Shown here piece after piece: positions 1 to 6,873 of a DNA stretch of 19,812 nucleotides (positions within the stretch are counted from its first letter, which is position 1; each line of letters starts with the position of its first letter). The stretch covers positions 1 to 19,812 of the forward strand of contig JAHIEH010000045.1 of assembly GCA_018901675.1 (NCBI GenBank), in the 5' to 3' direction. The notes under the pieces were generated by a model, which was not told the DNA's origin, ran no database searches, and saw nothing but the letters and a program-made list of their open reading frames with translations. The stretch comes from Nanobdellota archaeon (GTDB lineage: Archaea > Nanobdellota > Nanobdellia > Pacearchaeales > GW2011-AR1). Made by a program: the position numbers and the translations under genes.

Positions 1-179
1 AATTTTTGCTTTGAAAACTGCTGTCTCATCAATCCCCTGTGCGTTTCATTATTCATCTTTTTGCCATCCTGCCAAGCCATTCCGCAATAATCCTGCGCCC
101 TATGTTGCAAATAAAAAGTCCCTAGAAATAAATCTTCCATACAATTTTTTTCCGAAACCACTCCAAAAATTCCCGCCAT
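1..179 (-). CDS. purF: PurF-like class II glutamine amidotransferase (amidophosphoribosyltransferase family), 5' part only
   Basis: Reading from the ATG at 179 to the window edge gives about 59 residues starting MAGIFGVVSEKNC, followed by LFLGTFYLQHRAQDYCGMA and later THRGLMRQQF. This matches the start of the Ntn-type glutaminase domain of PurF (usual start MCGIFGV, then ALQHRGQE-like). PurF makes phosphoribosylamine from PRPP and glutamine, the first step of de novo purine synthesis. In active members residue 2 is the catalytic Cys exposed after Met removal; here it is Ala (codon GCG), so glutaminase activity is doubtful unless an alternative start or a sequencing error explains it. A TATA-like stretch at about 201-210 sits 22-31 nt before the ATG, suggesting a leaderless transcript. 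The PRPP-binding part lies outside the window. Family assignment is fairly secure; enzyme activity is not. Confidence 0.72.
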   Translation of the reverse strand, partial: MAGIFGVVSEKNCMEDLFLGTFYLQHRAQDYCGMAWQDGKKMNNETHRGLMRQQFSKQK

Positions 180-200
180 AAAATCCAAACAAGAATTGAA

Positions 201-210
201 TTTTTAAATT
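201..210 (-). promoter_or_regulatory. TATA-like box for the purF-like gene
   Basis: On the minus strand the stretch AATTTAAAAA lies 22-31 nt before the ATG at 179, the spacing seen for several other genes here. It begins just after the hairpin array at 216-397 ends. Confidence 0.4.
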
Positions 211-215
211 CTATT

Positions 216-397
216 ATCAAAAAATTCCTATGTGCTACCACACCCTTTAAGGTGTGGTTTGTTTGGAATTTTAGGACTTCAAAATCTGAAAGATTTTGAC
301 AGTGCTCAGGAACCTTGTTCCTGACATGATCCAAAATCTAAAACTCTAAAGGTATTACCACATTCTAAAGAATGTGGTTTTAGATTTATGGACATAA
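216..397 (-). ncRNA. Hairpin array A: putative structured RNA, related to array B at 13610-13861
   Basis: No gene fits in 180-539. Read on the minus strand, unit 1 (397-326) starts TTATGTCCATAA, has an outer stem AAATCTAAA/TTTAGATTT (379-387 with 334-342) and an inner hairpin with 9-bp arms ACCACATTC/GAATGTGGT (357-378). Two plain hairpins follow: CAGGAAC/GTTCCTG (307-323) and CAAAATCT/AGATTTTG (280-298). Unit 2 (275-216) has an outer stem AAATTCC/GGAATTT around a hairpin with ACCACACC/GGTGTGGT arms (237-258), ending in an oligo-T run and GAT. Units 1 and 2 recur in the same order in array B with changed but still pairing stems. A possible TATA box (GATTATAAA, minus) lies near 486-494. Function unknown; a mobile palindromic DNA element is the main alternative to an RNA. 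Confidence 0.5.
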
Positions 398-539
398 TAG
401 AAAATAATCTATCATTTTTATTTTACTGCAGAAAATAGTTTATTATGATGGATAATTCTGTGGAGAATAGCATTTGTTTTCAGAATTCTTTATAATCACA
501 ATTATAAGAACCTAGTGAGTTTTTCAAGTCAGTAAAATT

Positions 540-869
540 TTATGCGCATTTATAGCTCTTAGTTTTATCAATCAAGGCATATCTCTCGTGGAGATACTTT
601 TCAATGTAATGTGCCATTAAATCTAAATCATTAACACGCAAATTTGTAGCCGAATCAGAACTAAGAGAATACTCAAATAAACGAGTGGCTATATCTCTTT
701 GTAAATTCCCTCGATTAATCCCCATAGGAGTCCCTATCTCTCCTAATCTATACATCAAATCACCTATACTTGCATTTCTAAGTGATAATTCAGATTTCCT
801 AAGTCTCCCAGGCTCTTTATGGTCAGTTCTTTCTTTTTTAACACTTTTAATTTTGGTTTTTTTAGCCAT
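540..869 (-). CDS. Hypothetical small basic protein, 109 aa
   Basis: I do not recognise this protein. It starts with a Lys/Arg-rich segment (MAKKTKIKSVKKERTDHKEP), which could contact nucleic acid or the ribosome. A predicted mostly helical part follows, including LMYRLGEIGTPMGINRGNLQRD and a C-terminal stretch rich in Leu, Tyr and His (NDLDLMAHYIEKYLHERYAL). No signal peptide, membrane segment or metal-binding pattern is visible. It lies downstream of the DP2 gene on the same strand but has its own TATA box 22-28 nt before the ATG, so it is probably transcribed separately as a leaderless mRNA. The clear promoter supports a real gene; the role is unknown. Confidence 0.6.
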   Translation of the reverse strand: MAKKTKIKSVKKERTDHKEPGRLRKSELSLRNASIGDLMYRLGEIGTPMGINRGNLQRDIATRLFEYSLSSDSATNLRVNDLDLMAHYIEKYLHERYALIDKTKSYKCA

Positions 870-888
870 CTGGTAAATATTCTATACA

Positions 889-897
889 AGTATATAA
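889..897 (-). promoter_or_regulatory. TATA box for the 109-aa hypothetical gene
   Basis: CTTTATATACTTG on the minus strand (887-899) lies about 27 nt before the ATG at 869, the classic archaeal TATA-to-start distance for a leaderless transcript. Confidence 0.55.
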
Positions 898-982
898 AGA
901 TTTATCTCATACAAAAGAGATTTTCAGTGTGTTTAGATTGCACCAAAAATTTAAAGCCACTTTCCGAGTGCTTCCTGTTTCG

Positions 983-1002
983 TTCAAAATGCAAATTTTG
1001 AA
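983..1002 (-). terminator. Hairpin just after the DP2 stop codon
   Basis: TTCAAAATGCAAATTTTGAA has perfect 8-base arms around a 4-base loop, 15 nt past the DP2 stop. It resembles the TTCAAAA...TTTTGAA hairpins at 5972-5992 and 18814-18834, so it may be a member of that repeat family rather than a dedicated terminator. No long T-run follows it on the minus strand. Confidence 0.35.
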
Positions 1003-1016
1003 TGCCCCAAGAAAAT

Positions 1017-4000
1017 CTAAAACCACCTCTTGAGATTTTCTTGTTGTTCTAACTCCTTTCCAAAAACAGAATCTATATACCTCTTTGTAAGCTCAATGCT
1101 CTGTTTCAGATAAGAGGGGAGATTGTATTTATCCGCCATTTCCATGGCTATTTCTAAATATTTTTTTATTCCCCCCTCGTGGATTGTGAAGATTATTTTT
1201 CCCTGGCATCTCGGGCACACCCCGGATAATGGCGGCCTTCTTATTATCTCATTGCATGCAACACACCTAAACTGCTGCATAGAGAATTTTCTCAGATTAC
1301 CCCTCATATCTCTTATAAAGTGCCTTTCAATTATCAACCTAGCAGTATCAGCAGTGTCAGCAGCCCTTATTTTTTCAACAAGTTCCATTTGATGCTTAAC
1401 TTTCTCTTGCATTGTCGCCAATTTTTTATAACTAGAACACAAAACTCCTGCATTAAAATCACTTGTTTCATGAGTATGCCTTATATCCACAAAGGGATCT
1501 TTTTCTTCTTTGATTCTTTGTTTTACATCTGAAATTTTAATCTCAGAAGAATGCTTTCTTAATTCTGCCCGCCTATAAAGTTCAAGAGGATATTCACTTA
1601 CAAGCTCAAAATCCAAAATTTGCTCATCTACTTCCCCTGCATCTATCCTTGCGTTCAAAACAAGAGGGGCATCCTGCGTTCCCCCCCTGTGCCCAGGGAG
1701 AAATTCTCTTGAAAAATTTAAAAGAACATCAAGCAGCAGCATGATTGAAGCTTCGTCGCCGTCACAATTATGAACCAGAACGTCATTAGCAAAAAAATTA
1801 TGATTTCCTGCGACATTAAAACAATAACTTTCTTTTTTTCCAATCTTTTCAATTTTCACAATCTTAGGATAAATATAATCCTTATCAAAATCAATTTTCA
1901 TCCCCCTCGGAACCTTTTTACAAAGTTCAGTTAAAATCCTTTTTTTTCTCTTAGAAATAAACCCTATCTTTTCAAATCTTTTAACAAAATTAGAGGGGAT
2001 GATTATCTTAGTAATTTTAAATAAAGGAATTTTCCTGTTCTTTCTCAAATAAAACTGCTTAACCTGTGGTCCTGGCTCTTTCTCATATTCATAAAACTTA
2101 GTAAAGATATCAAACCGGGACAAAACAAAACTCAAATCATACTTTAAACCCTCACTCACAGTATCGCAAGTAACGCGATTATCGCTTAAACTGACACTGC
2201 CATCCCCCTCATAATACCCCCTCAACAAAGCAGCCAGTTTTTCTTTTTTCAGATTTAAAAATAAACCCGGAATTCTTTTATTCTTTGCGTTCTCTCCAAA
2301 CTTGAAATAATCCTTAAATAACTCATAAATAATTCTTGAAGAAAAAGTTACATGATCCATATGGTTCTCACTTGGTTTCAAGCCAAAATGTGAATAAAAA
2401 ACAGCCTTAATTAAATTTTTAAGTTTTTCATCAATAGATGCGACGGATATCTGATAAAATCCTTTTTTTGAATCATTTTTTCTTGAAAACCCCTCTGCAA
2501 GGTATAATCCCATCACTTCCAACAAATCTTCATTTAAAAGTATTCTAATAGGAAGAGAAACATTATCTCTTTTAACAGCGATTCTGGAATAAGAAGGCAG
2601 ATTTTGGAGGGTTTTATTATATTTGCTTAAAATCTCTTCAACCATTTTAATTGGAAAGCTGTCTCTTTGATAAAAATTACTGCCGCTCTCTAATCTTTCA
2701 AATTTACTTAAATAATCTTTTATTCCCCGAATCATAATGTCATCTCTATCCTTGAAAATCTCGGGTAAAAATATCTCTTTAATCTCTTTATCTTGAATTC
2801 TCTTTTTATAATTAATAATCAATTTTTCTCCTGGTTGCAATTCAACAGCTTTTTTCCCCACCATACCTTTAGTATAAACTTTGTGATTTTCTGTTAATTC
2901 TATCTTTCTCCCATCCTCTAAATAAATCCTTAAAAAATTAGTAGGTATATGTTTTGTTACTTCACTAATTTTCCCTTTGTTTGGATTGCCCCATACAAAA
3001 GTATCCGATATTTTCTTCTTTAATGTTCCAAAAGCATCTGCTTTTTCTTGTGGGTCTAACCTTTCTACAAGCCCCCCAATTTTTTCAATTCTCCACCCCC
3101 CCTTATCTTTAATTGAAATATAATTATCATAACCTAAACAATCCCTCCTCATAGCAGCATGCATATATGGAGAGGCAAGAAGCCCCTGTGTTTTCGAAAA
3201 TCCGATAAATCTGCAGATTACGCCTGCACAATTATGCGGCGCCATACACACTCCGAGCTGACCAATAAGATCCTCGCTTTTTCTTATATTATAAAAAGGT
3301 TTTAACCCATAAAACCTAACTAATAGCAAATCAATAAAGTTTGCTACTTTAATAAAAACCTCATCTGCCCCTTCATCATTTGAATCAGGGCAAGCAGGAA
3401 GAATAATATCATGTGGTTTTAACTCTAAGATTTGATTTTCATTTTCCAAAGGCAGTCCATCTATATCCAAATCATACCCTATTTCTTTAAGTTTTTCTAT
3501 GCTTACAAATATCTCTTTTGGTTTAAAAGAAGTGATTGGCAATTCAGTAGCATCATATCTTATAGTACCATCTTTATTCACCTGCAGGTTAAACAATGCC
3601 CTTAAAACCCCCTTGGATAGATGTTCCATTAGATGATTTGCAGAACTAGTCCCTCTTACTCCCTTAATTAAAGCAGGAACTTCTTCCCCTGCGAGCAGAA
3701 TTTTATCCCTCGCTTTATCAAAATAATGTTTTATATCGATTGATTGTGAACAAAACGATTGCCCTTTCGCATGCTCTGGACATACTTCCTTAGAAAATTT
3801 CTGCCTACATTCTGGGCAATAATACATCTTACTGCACTTGTTACCGCACTCCTCACATATAAAATAAATTCTGTCTTTTTTGCAGTTTTCACAATAATAG
3901 ATGGGAAAATCTGCCCTGACTTTTCCTTCTTGACATGCTGCCTGCACACTTCTCAATCTTCCTCCTTCCCTTCCCACTGGAAAAAGCACATTCGGGCTTC

Positions 4001-5867
4001 CAACTAATTTTCTCAGTTTTCCTTTTTCCGGCCTTCCCATTCTTGCCCCGATAAAATCCCCTGCCTTGTCTTTTACCTCAAATCCAAAACGAGTTTTGCA
4101 CAAATGATTAATATTCTCCAAAACACCAATCTCCGTGTTTATTTTGTTTGCATTAAAATTTTCAGTAAGTAAAAATCCCTCATTATCTAAAACCGAATAA
4201 TCCTCTCCAAAATTTGTAAGTAATGCTTTGCTATCCTCTTCGGATAAAACCACATTCTCGATGGTAACAATATGTTCCACCCCTAAAAGCTCCAGTGCTC
4301 TTTTACCCATCTTAAATCTTTCCTGTTCTGTTTTATTAAAGGGAAAAATTAGTTTTTTACTTACTTTCGCATGCTTAATCCAATCTATCAGCCCTGCCAA
4401 TTCTTCCTTAGAAATTTGTGTCCAATAAAAAATAAACTTGGGGTGCAAAGGGATTTGATATTTCCTGCTTATCTCTATTGCTTCTTCAAATGAAATTTTA
4501 AAACAATCAATATTTTTTGTGAATATAGGATCTTTTTCCTTTAATTCAAGTTTCCACCATTCTTCAACATACCCTGGTTTAATAAGCTCCTGATTTCTAT
4601 TTGACAAATCGCTGAATGGAAATAAAATATCCCCTAAATAAAGAATCTCTTCAACATCTGGATAAATTTTTTTTGCTTCTTCAGGGGTGTTTATTTTTTT
4701 CACACTTCCATTGAAAAGTTTTACAATTGGCCCGTCAATAGAATCACAAACGCTGACAACACATCCTTTTGTAGGCTTTTCTATTTTTAACTGCGTCCCG
4801 ATAGCAATAAAATCATCACTAATTGCCATTGTAGCAGGATGAACTGAAACTGCACTAAAACCCGCAACCCTACTTCTTCCATACCTAAATCTAAACCCCC
4901 CTGATTTTGATGGATGCCCAAAAATAGGCCTTCCTGCAACTATATCTTTAATATAAGTTGGAGAATCGTCTGTTTTTCCCTTATCTCTTTTTTTATGCAA
5001 TTCAACATATTCTTCTAAAAAATCCCAACTGCTTAGTTTAAATTCCTTTTTTCTTAGGGCGGTAAGAATTCTTAACGCTTTTTGGGCTTTCTGTGCTAGA
5101 CCCTCCCCAAGAATTAAACAAAAACCACCTCGTATAAGATTAGTTTCAACTCTTTCCAAATTTTTATAATTAGAAACTTCTCTTTCACTTGAAGGCTCCC
5201 CATTAACTTGTATAGAAAGATGTTTTGCTAAAAATTCTATTTCCTCAATAGTTGGGAGGTACTGAAGATTAGCAACCCTCTCATGATAATCATACAACTC
5301 GGTGATTGTTCTTTTAATTTCTTTTTCAGTGGGGTCATATTCAGCAAAACCAAATACCTCCCTTAAATGGTCAATGATTAATAAAACAACGCAAGAGGCA
5401 GTTGTGCCTGCACTCCTTATTGGCCCTGAAAAATAAGCAATGAAATATTCCTTTCCTTCTCTTGTCTTCCCTGTTTTTAGAGAAGTAAATCCTTCTATTG
5501 GACTTGAGACTACACCAAGAGTTGCATAAGCAAAACCCACCCTTATTCCTGCTTCAATTGCCTCAAGCAAATTGGCAAACTCACAAAATTTTTGCTTGGC
5601 TACCTCTTCTGCGATTTTTAGCGAAACAGCAGGGTCTAGCTTGCCATACTCCTTTTCCAGTTCAATAATCCTCTTTACAATTCTCGGGTCATTTATCTGG
5701 GGGTAAACTGTTGAAATAAGCCCAACCACTTTTTCAGCGAGGCTTCTTGCAAGAGGAATTTCTACCACATCTTTAGGGTCTAATCCTTTAGCCCTTGCTT
5801 CATTCGCAGTATCATAAGCGACTTTCACTTTTGTTTCAATATCCTTAAAATATTGTTGTGTGTTCAT
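1017..5867 (-). CDS. polC: DNA polymerase D large subunit DP2 (PolC), containing an intein
   Basis: This is the catalytic subunit of archaeal replicative polymerase D. The 1616-residue precursor holds a 458-residue intein (residues 910-1367), so the spliced protein is 1158 residues, a little shorter than Pyrococcus DP2. The active-site signature CDGDEASIMLLLD starts at residue 1368, with D1369 and D1371 as the expected metal-binding catalytic residues. A Cys-rich zinc-binding block lies near residues 659-705 (CENC, CEEC, CPEC) and another near the C-terminus (CVAC...CPRC). The last eight residues, QENLKRWF, fit a PCNA-interacting PIP box. The N-terminal region (IARSAGTTASCVVLLI-like stretch) also matches DP2. 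The ATG overlaps the stop of a tiny upstream ORF (ATGA). The gene ends the orc1-DP1-phosphatase-DP2 cluster next to the putative origin. Confidence 0.97.
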   Translation of the reverse strand: MNTQQYFKDIETKVKVAYDTANEARAKGLDPKDVVEIPLARSLAEKVVGLISTVYPQINDPRIVKRIIELEKEYGKLDPAVSLKIAEEVAKQKFCEFANLLEAIEAGIRVGFAYATLGVVSSPIEGFTSLKTGKTREGKEYFIAYFSGPIRSAGTTASCVVLLIIDHLREVFGFAEYDPTEKEIKRTITELYDYHERVANLQYLPTIEEIEFLAKHLSIQVNGEPSSEREVSNYKNLERVETNLIRGGFCLILGEGLAQKAQKALRILTALRKKEFKLSSWDFLEEYVELHKKRDKGKTDDSPTYIKDIVAGRPIFGHPSKSGGFRFRYGRSRVAGFSAVSVHPATMAISDDFIAIGTQLKIEKPTKGCVVSVCDSIDGPIVKLFNGSVKKINTPEEAKKIYPDVEEILYLGDILFPFSDLSNRNQELIKPGYVEEWWKLELKEKDPIFTKNIDCFKISFEEAIEISRKYQIPLHPKFIFYWTQISKEELAGLIDWIKHAKVSKKLIFPFNKTEQERFKMGKRALELLGVEHIVTIENVVLSEEDSKALLTNFGEDYSVLDNEGFLLTENFNANKINTEIGVLENINHLCKTRFGFEVKDKAGDFIGARMGRPEKGKLRKLVGSPNVLFPVGREGGRLRSVQAACQEGKVRADFPIYYCENCKKDRIYFICEECGNKCSKMYYCPECRQKFSKEVCPEHAKGQSFCSQSIDIKHYFDKARDKILLAGEEVPALIKGVRGTSSANHLMEHLSKGVLRALFNLQVNKDGTIRYDATELPITSFKPKEIFVSIEKLKEIGYDLDIDGLPLENENQILELKPHDIILPACPDSNDEGADEVFIKVANFIDLLLVRFYGLKPFYNIRKSEDLIGQLGVCMAPHNCAGVICRFIGFSKTQGLLASPYMHAAMRRDCLGYDNYISIKDKGGWRIEKIGGLVERLDPQEKADAFGTLKKKISDTFVWGNPNKGKISEVTKHIPTNFLRIYLEDGRKIELTENHKVYTKGMVGKKAVELQPGEKLIINYKKRIQDKEIKEIFLPEIFKDRDDIMIRGIKDYLSKFERLESGSNFYQRDSFPIKMVEEILSKYNKTLQNLPSYSRIAVKRDNVSLPIRILLNEDLLEVMGLYLAEGFSRKNDSKKGFYQISVASIDEKLKNLIKAVFYSHFGLKPSENHMDHVTFSSRIIYELFKDYFKFGENAKNKRIPGLFLNLKKEKLAALLRGYYEGDGSVSLSDNRVTCDTVSEGLKYDLSFVLSRFDIFTKFYEYEKEPGPQVKQFYLRKNRKIPLFKITKIIIPSNFVKRFEKIGFISKRKKRILTELCKKVPRGMKIDFDKDYIYPKIVKIEKIGKKESYCFNVAGNHNFFANDVLVHNCDGDEASIMLLLDVLLNFSREFLPGHRGGTQDAPLVLNARIDAGEVDEQILDFELVSEYPLELYRRAELRKHSSEIKISDVKQRIKEEKDPFVDIRHTHETSDFNAGVLCSSYKKLATMQEKVKHQMELVEKIRAADTADTARLIIERHFIRDMRGNLRKFSMQQFRCVACNEIIRRPPLSGVCPRCQGKIIFTIHEGGIKKYLEIAMEMADKYNLPSYLKQSIELTKRYIDSVFGKELEQQENLKRWF
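1767..3140 (-). other. Intein with LAGLIDADG homing endonuclease, inside DP2
   Basis: This in-frame insertion of 458 codons (residues 910-1367) begins with Cys (CLGYDNYIS), carries a block-B-like TENH motif, and ends in NHNFFANDVLVHN followed by Cys1368. These are the splice-junction residues of a standard intein (Cys1, His-Asn end, Cys+1). Two LAGLIDADG-type motifs are present: MGLYLAEG with acidic E1125 and LLRGYYEGDGS with acidic D1222. Both acids are present, so the endonuclease may be active. Excision joins MRRD to CDGDEA, restoring the polymerase active site. DP2 inteins at this same site are known in Pyrococcus and haloarchaea, so the position is familiar while the host lineage may be less sampled. 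Confidence 0.95.
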
Positions 5868-6040
5868 TTTTTATTTACTCTTCCTTGAAAAATGAATGCT
5901 TGAAAATTTCTTATTTTAAATAAATTTCCTGTTTCTTCTAAAACTTCTTGTTTTTGAAGGACAAAATCTTCAAAACTTTTTGTTTTGAATGATTTGGAAA
6001 ATTGCCTATTTTCCATAATTTTTAATTTTTGTATTTTCAT
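5864..6040 (-). CDS. Putative 58-aa peptide ORF upstream of DP2
   Basis: The ORF starts MKIQKLKIMENRQFSKSFK and is rich in Lys, Phe, Gln and Asn. Its ATG overlaps the stop of the preceding 17-aa ORF and its TGA overlaps the DP2 ATG, both as ATGA. The first 84 bases around its start (5963-6046) are 77/84 identical to 18805-18888, where the matching frame encodes another small ORF. No domain is recognised. It contains hairpins at 5940-5954 and 5972-5992. It may be a real peptide, a translational-coupling device, or a palindromic repeat that happens to stay in frame. Confidence 0.35.
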   Translation of the reverse strand: MKIQKLKIMENRQFSKSFKTKSFEDFVLQKQEVLEETGNLFKIRNFQAFIFQGRVNKK

Positions 6041-6046
6041 TTTAAA
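5963..6046 (-). repeat. 84-bp dispersed repeat, copy 1
   Basis: 77 of 84 bases match 18805-18888 in the same orientation and at the same length (no gaps). The seven differences cluster in the hairpin loop (four, 5976-5981) and in the KxxF codons (three). The repeat covers the start of the 58-aa ORF and the stop codon of the ORF before it. A weaker partial relative is at 6848-6873. Confidence 0.8.
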
Positions 6047-6090
6047 TTCTTCTTGAATTTTAAAGGCAAAAAACTTCTTGTTTTTTTCAT
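6037..6090 (-). CDS. Putative 17-aa peptide ORF after the HAD phosphatase gene
   Basis: MKKTRSFLPLKFKKNLK is encoded. Its ATG overlaps the phosphatase stop (ATGA) and its TGA overlaps the start of the 58-aa ORF (ATGA), so ribosomes could pass from the phosphatase to DP2 without a gap. The sequence holds a hairpin with loop TTCTT at about 6068-6086, of the same type as the one at 5940-5954. The ORF is too short to support by coding statistics; the evidence is positional. Confidence 0.25.
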   Translation of the reverse strand: MKKTRSFLPLKFKKNLK

Positions 6091-6743
6091 TTTAAATTAA
6101 AAACCTCTGATAATTCATAAAAATTTTTTATTATCCCGCCCACTTCTTTTACTATTAATTCTGTTTTAGGATTAATAGCTAAAAACAATCCCACTTCTTT
6201 CCCAACAGGAATATCATTATCATTATCCCCTATATGACAAATTTCATTTGGTTTAACATTAAATCTCCTGCAAATTTCTTCTATCCTTTCCGATTTTCTC
6301 CCGATAGGAACAAGATAATCCACTTCTCCACTAAAATATCCGTTGTTCCTCTTCAAAAAATTGCAATAAGCAAAATCCAAATCTAATTCTTCTTTTGCTT
6401 TTATGCCCACTAAGTCTATGCATGTAGACAGTATCCCCCGAATAAGTCTGCCTTTACTTTTTTTAGCAAAATCCAATGCTCCTTCTGTATAAGGAAGAGG
6501 GTACAAAACCTTGAAACATTTTTTAACTTCTCGGCCCTTTAAATCAAGAGCGTCTAGTTCAGCCCATTTTTTATCATCCCCTGTTCCGTAAAACTGGTTT
6601 GTCCTTTCATCCCACATATCTTTTAATCCATATGCAAAACCTAAAGCATCCCAGCTAGAGTGAAACCTGCTCCCTACATTCGTATAGTTTACCAGGCTCC
6701 CATCTACATCTAAAGTCACTAATTTTATTTTTTGTATTTTCAT
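6087..6743 (-). CDS. HAD-superfamily phosphatase (phosphoserine phosphatase-like)
   Basis: This 218-aa protein has the HAD catalytic motifs in order: motif I LDVDGS with nucleophile D12 and acid D14, motif II LSTC with S106, a motif III Lys near K150 (VPIGRKSERI), and motif IV IGDNDNDIP at 171-179. The cap region between motifs I and II and the FSGEVDYLV stretch before the Lys recall the SerB/type IB group, which removes phosphate from phosphoserine or similar small metabolites. The exact substrate cannot be read from the sequence. It sits inside the replication cluster between DP1 and DP2 and is joined on both sides to tiny ORFs by ATGA overlaps. Its first codons (MKIQKIK) closely resemble the starts of the small ORFs at 6040 and 18882, so those ORFs may derive from this gene's 5' end or share a common element. 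Confidence 0.85.
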   Translation of the reverse strand: MKIQKIKLVTLDVDGSLVNYTNVGSRFHSSWDALGFAYGLKDMWDERTNQFYGTGDDKKWAELDALDLKGREVKKCFKVLYPLPYTEGALDFAKKSKGRLIRGILSTCIDLVGIKAKEELDLDFAYCNFLKRNNGYFSGEVDYLVPIGRKSERIEEICRRFNVKPNEICHIGDNDNDIPVGKEVGLFLAINPKTELIVKEVGGIIKNFYELSEVFNLK

Positions 6744-6808
6744 TTGCGTTCCTTCTTTCCCCCGAGCAAATGAATGCTCAAAATTTTTACAAATTTTGTT
6801 GTTTTCAT
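6740..6808 (-). CDS. Putative 22-aa peptide ORF before the HAD phosphatase
   Basis: It encodes MKTTKFVKILSIHLLGGKKE plus RK. Its TGA overlaps the phosphatase ATG (ATGA) and its ATG lies one base after the stop of the 20-aa ORF. A perfect hairpin, CAAAATTT/AAATTTTG with loop TTAC (6779-6798), lies within it. The GGGGGAAAGAAGGA stretch near its 3' end could also serve as a ribosome binding site for the phosphatase, in which case the ORF need not be a product. Confidence 0.25.
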   Translation of the reverse strand: MKTTKFVKILSIHLLGGKKERK

Positions 6809-6809
6809 C

Positions 6810-6872
6810 TTATGGAAATTTCCTCCCACTTTTGTGGAAATTTACATGATTGAAAAATTTCCTGTTTTTCAT
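6810..6872 (-). CDS. Putative 20-aa peptide ORF after DP1
   Basis: It encodes MKNRKFFNHVNFHKSGRKFP and begins one base after the DP1 stop. It contains the palindrome GGAAATTTCC and a CCAC/GTGG hairpin (6827-6838). Its 5' end resembles the MKNKKFS and MENRQFS segments of the other small ORFs. Product status is uncertain. Confidence 0.22.
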   Translation of the reverse strand: MKNRKFFNHVNFHKSGRKFP

Positions 6873-6873
6873 A

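Noticed and set aside
122..334. Open minus-strand frame of 70 codons
   Set aside because: It runs across hairpin array A and overlaps the purF-like start in another frame; the protein shows no family features.
216..397. Classification of the hairpin array as H/ACA or C/D guide RNA
   Set aside because: No consistent ACA trinucleotide at the expected distance, no C/D boxes and no convincing kink-turn were found.
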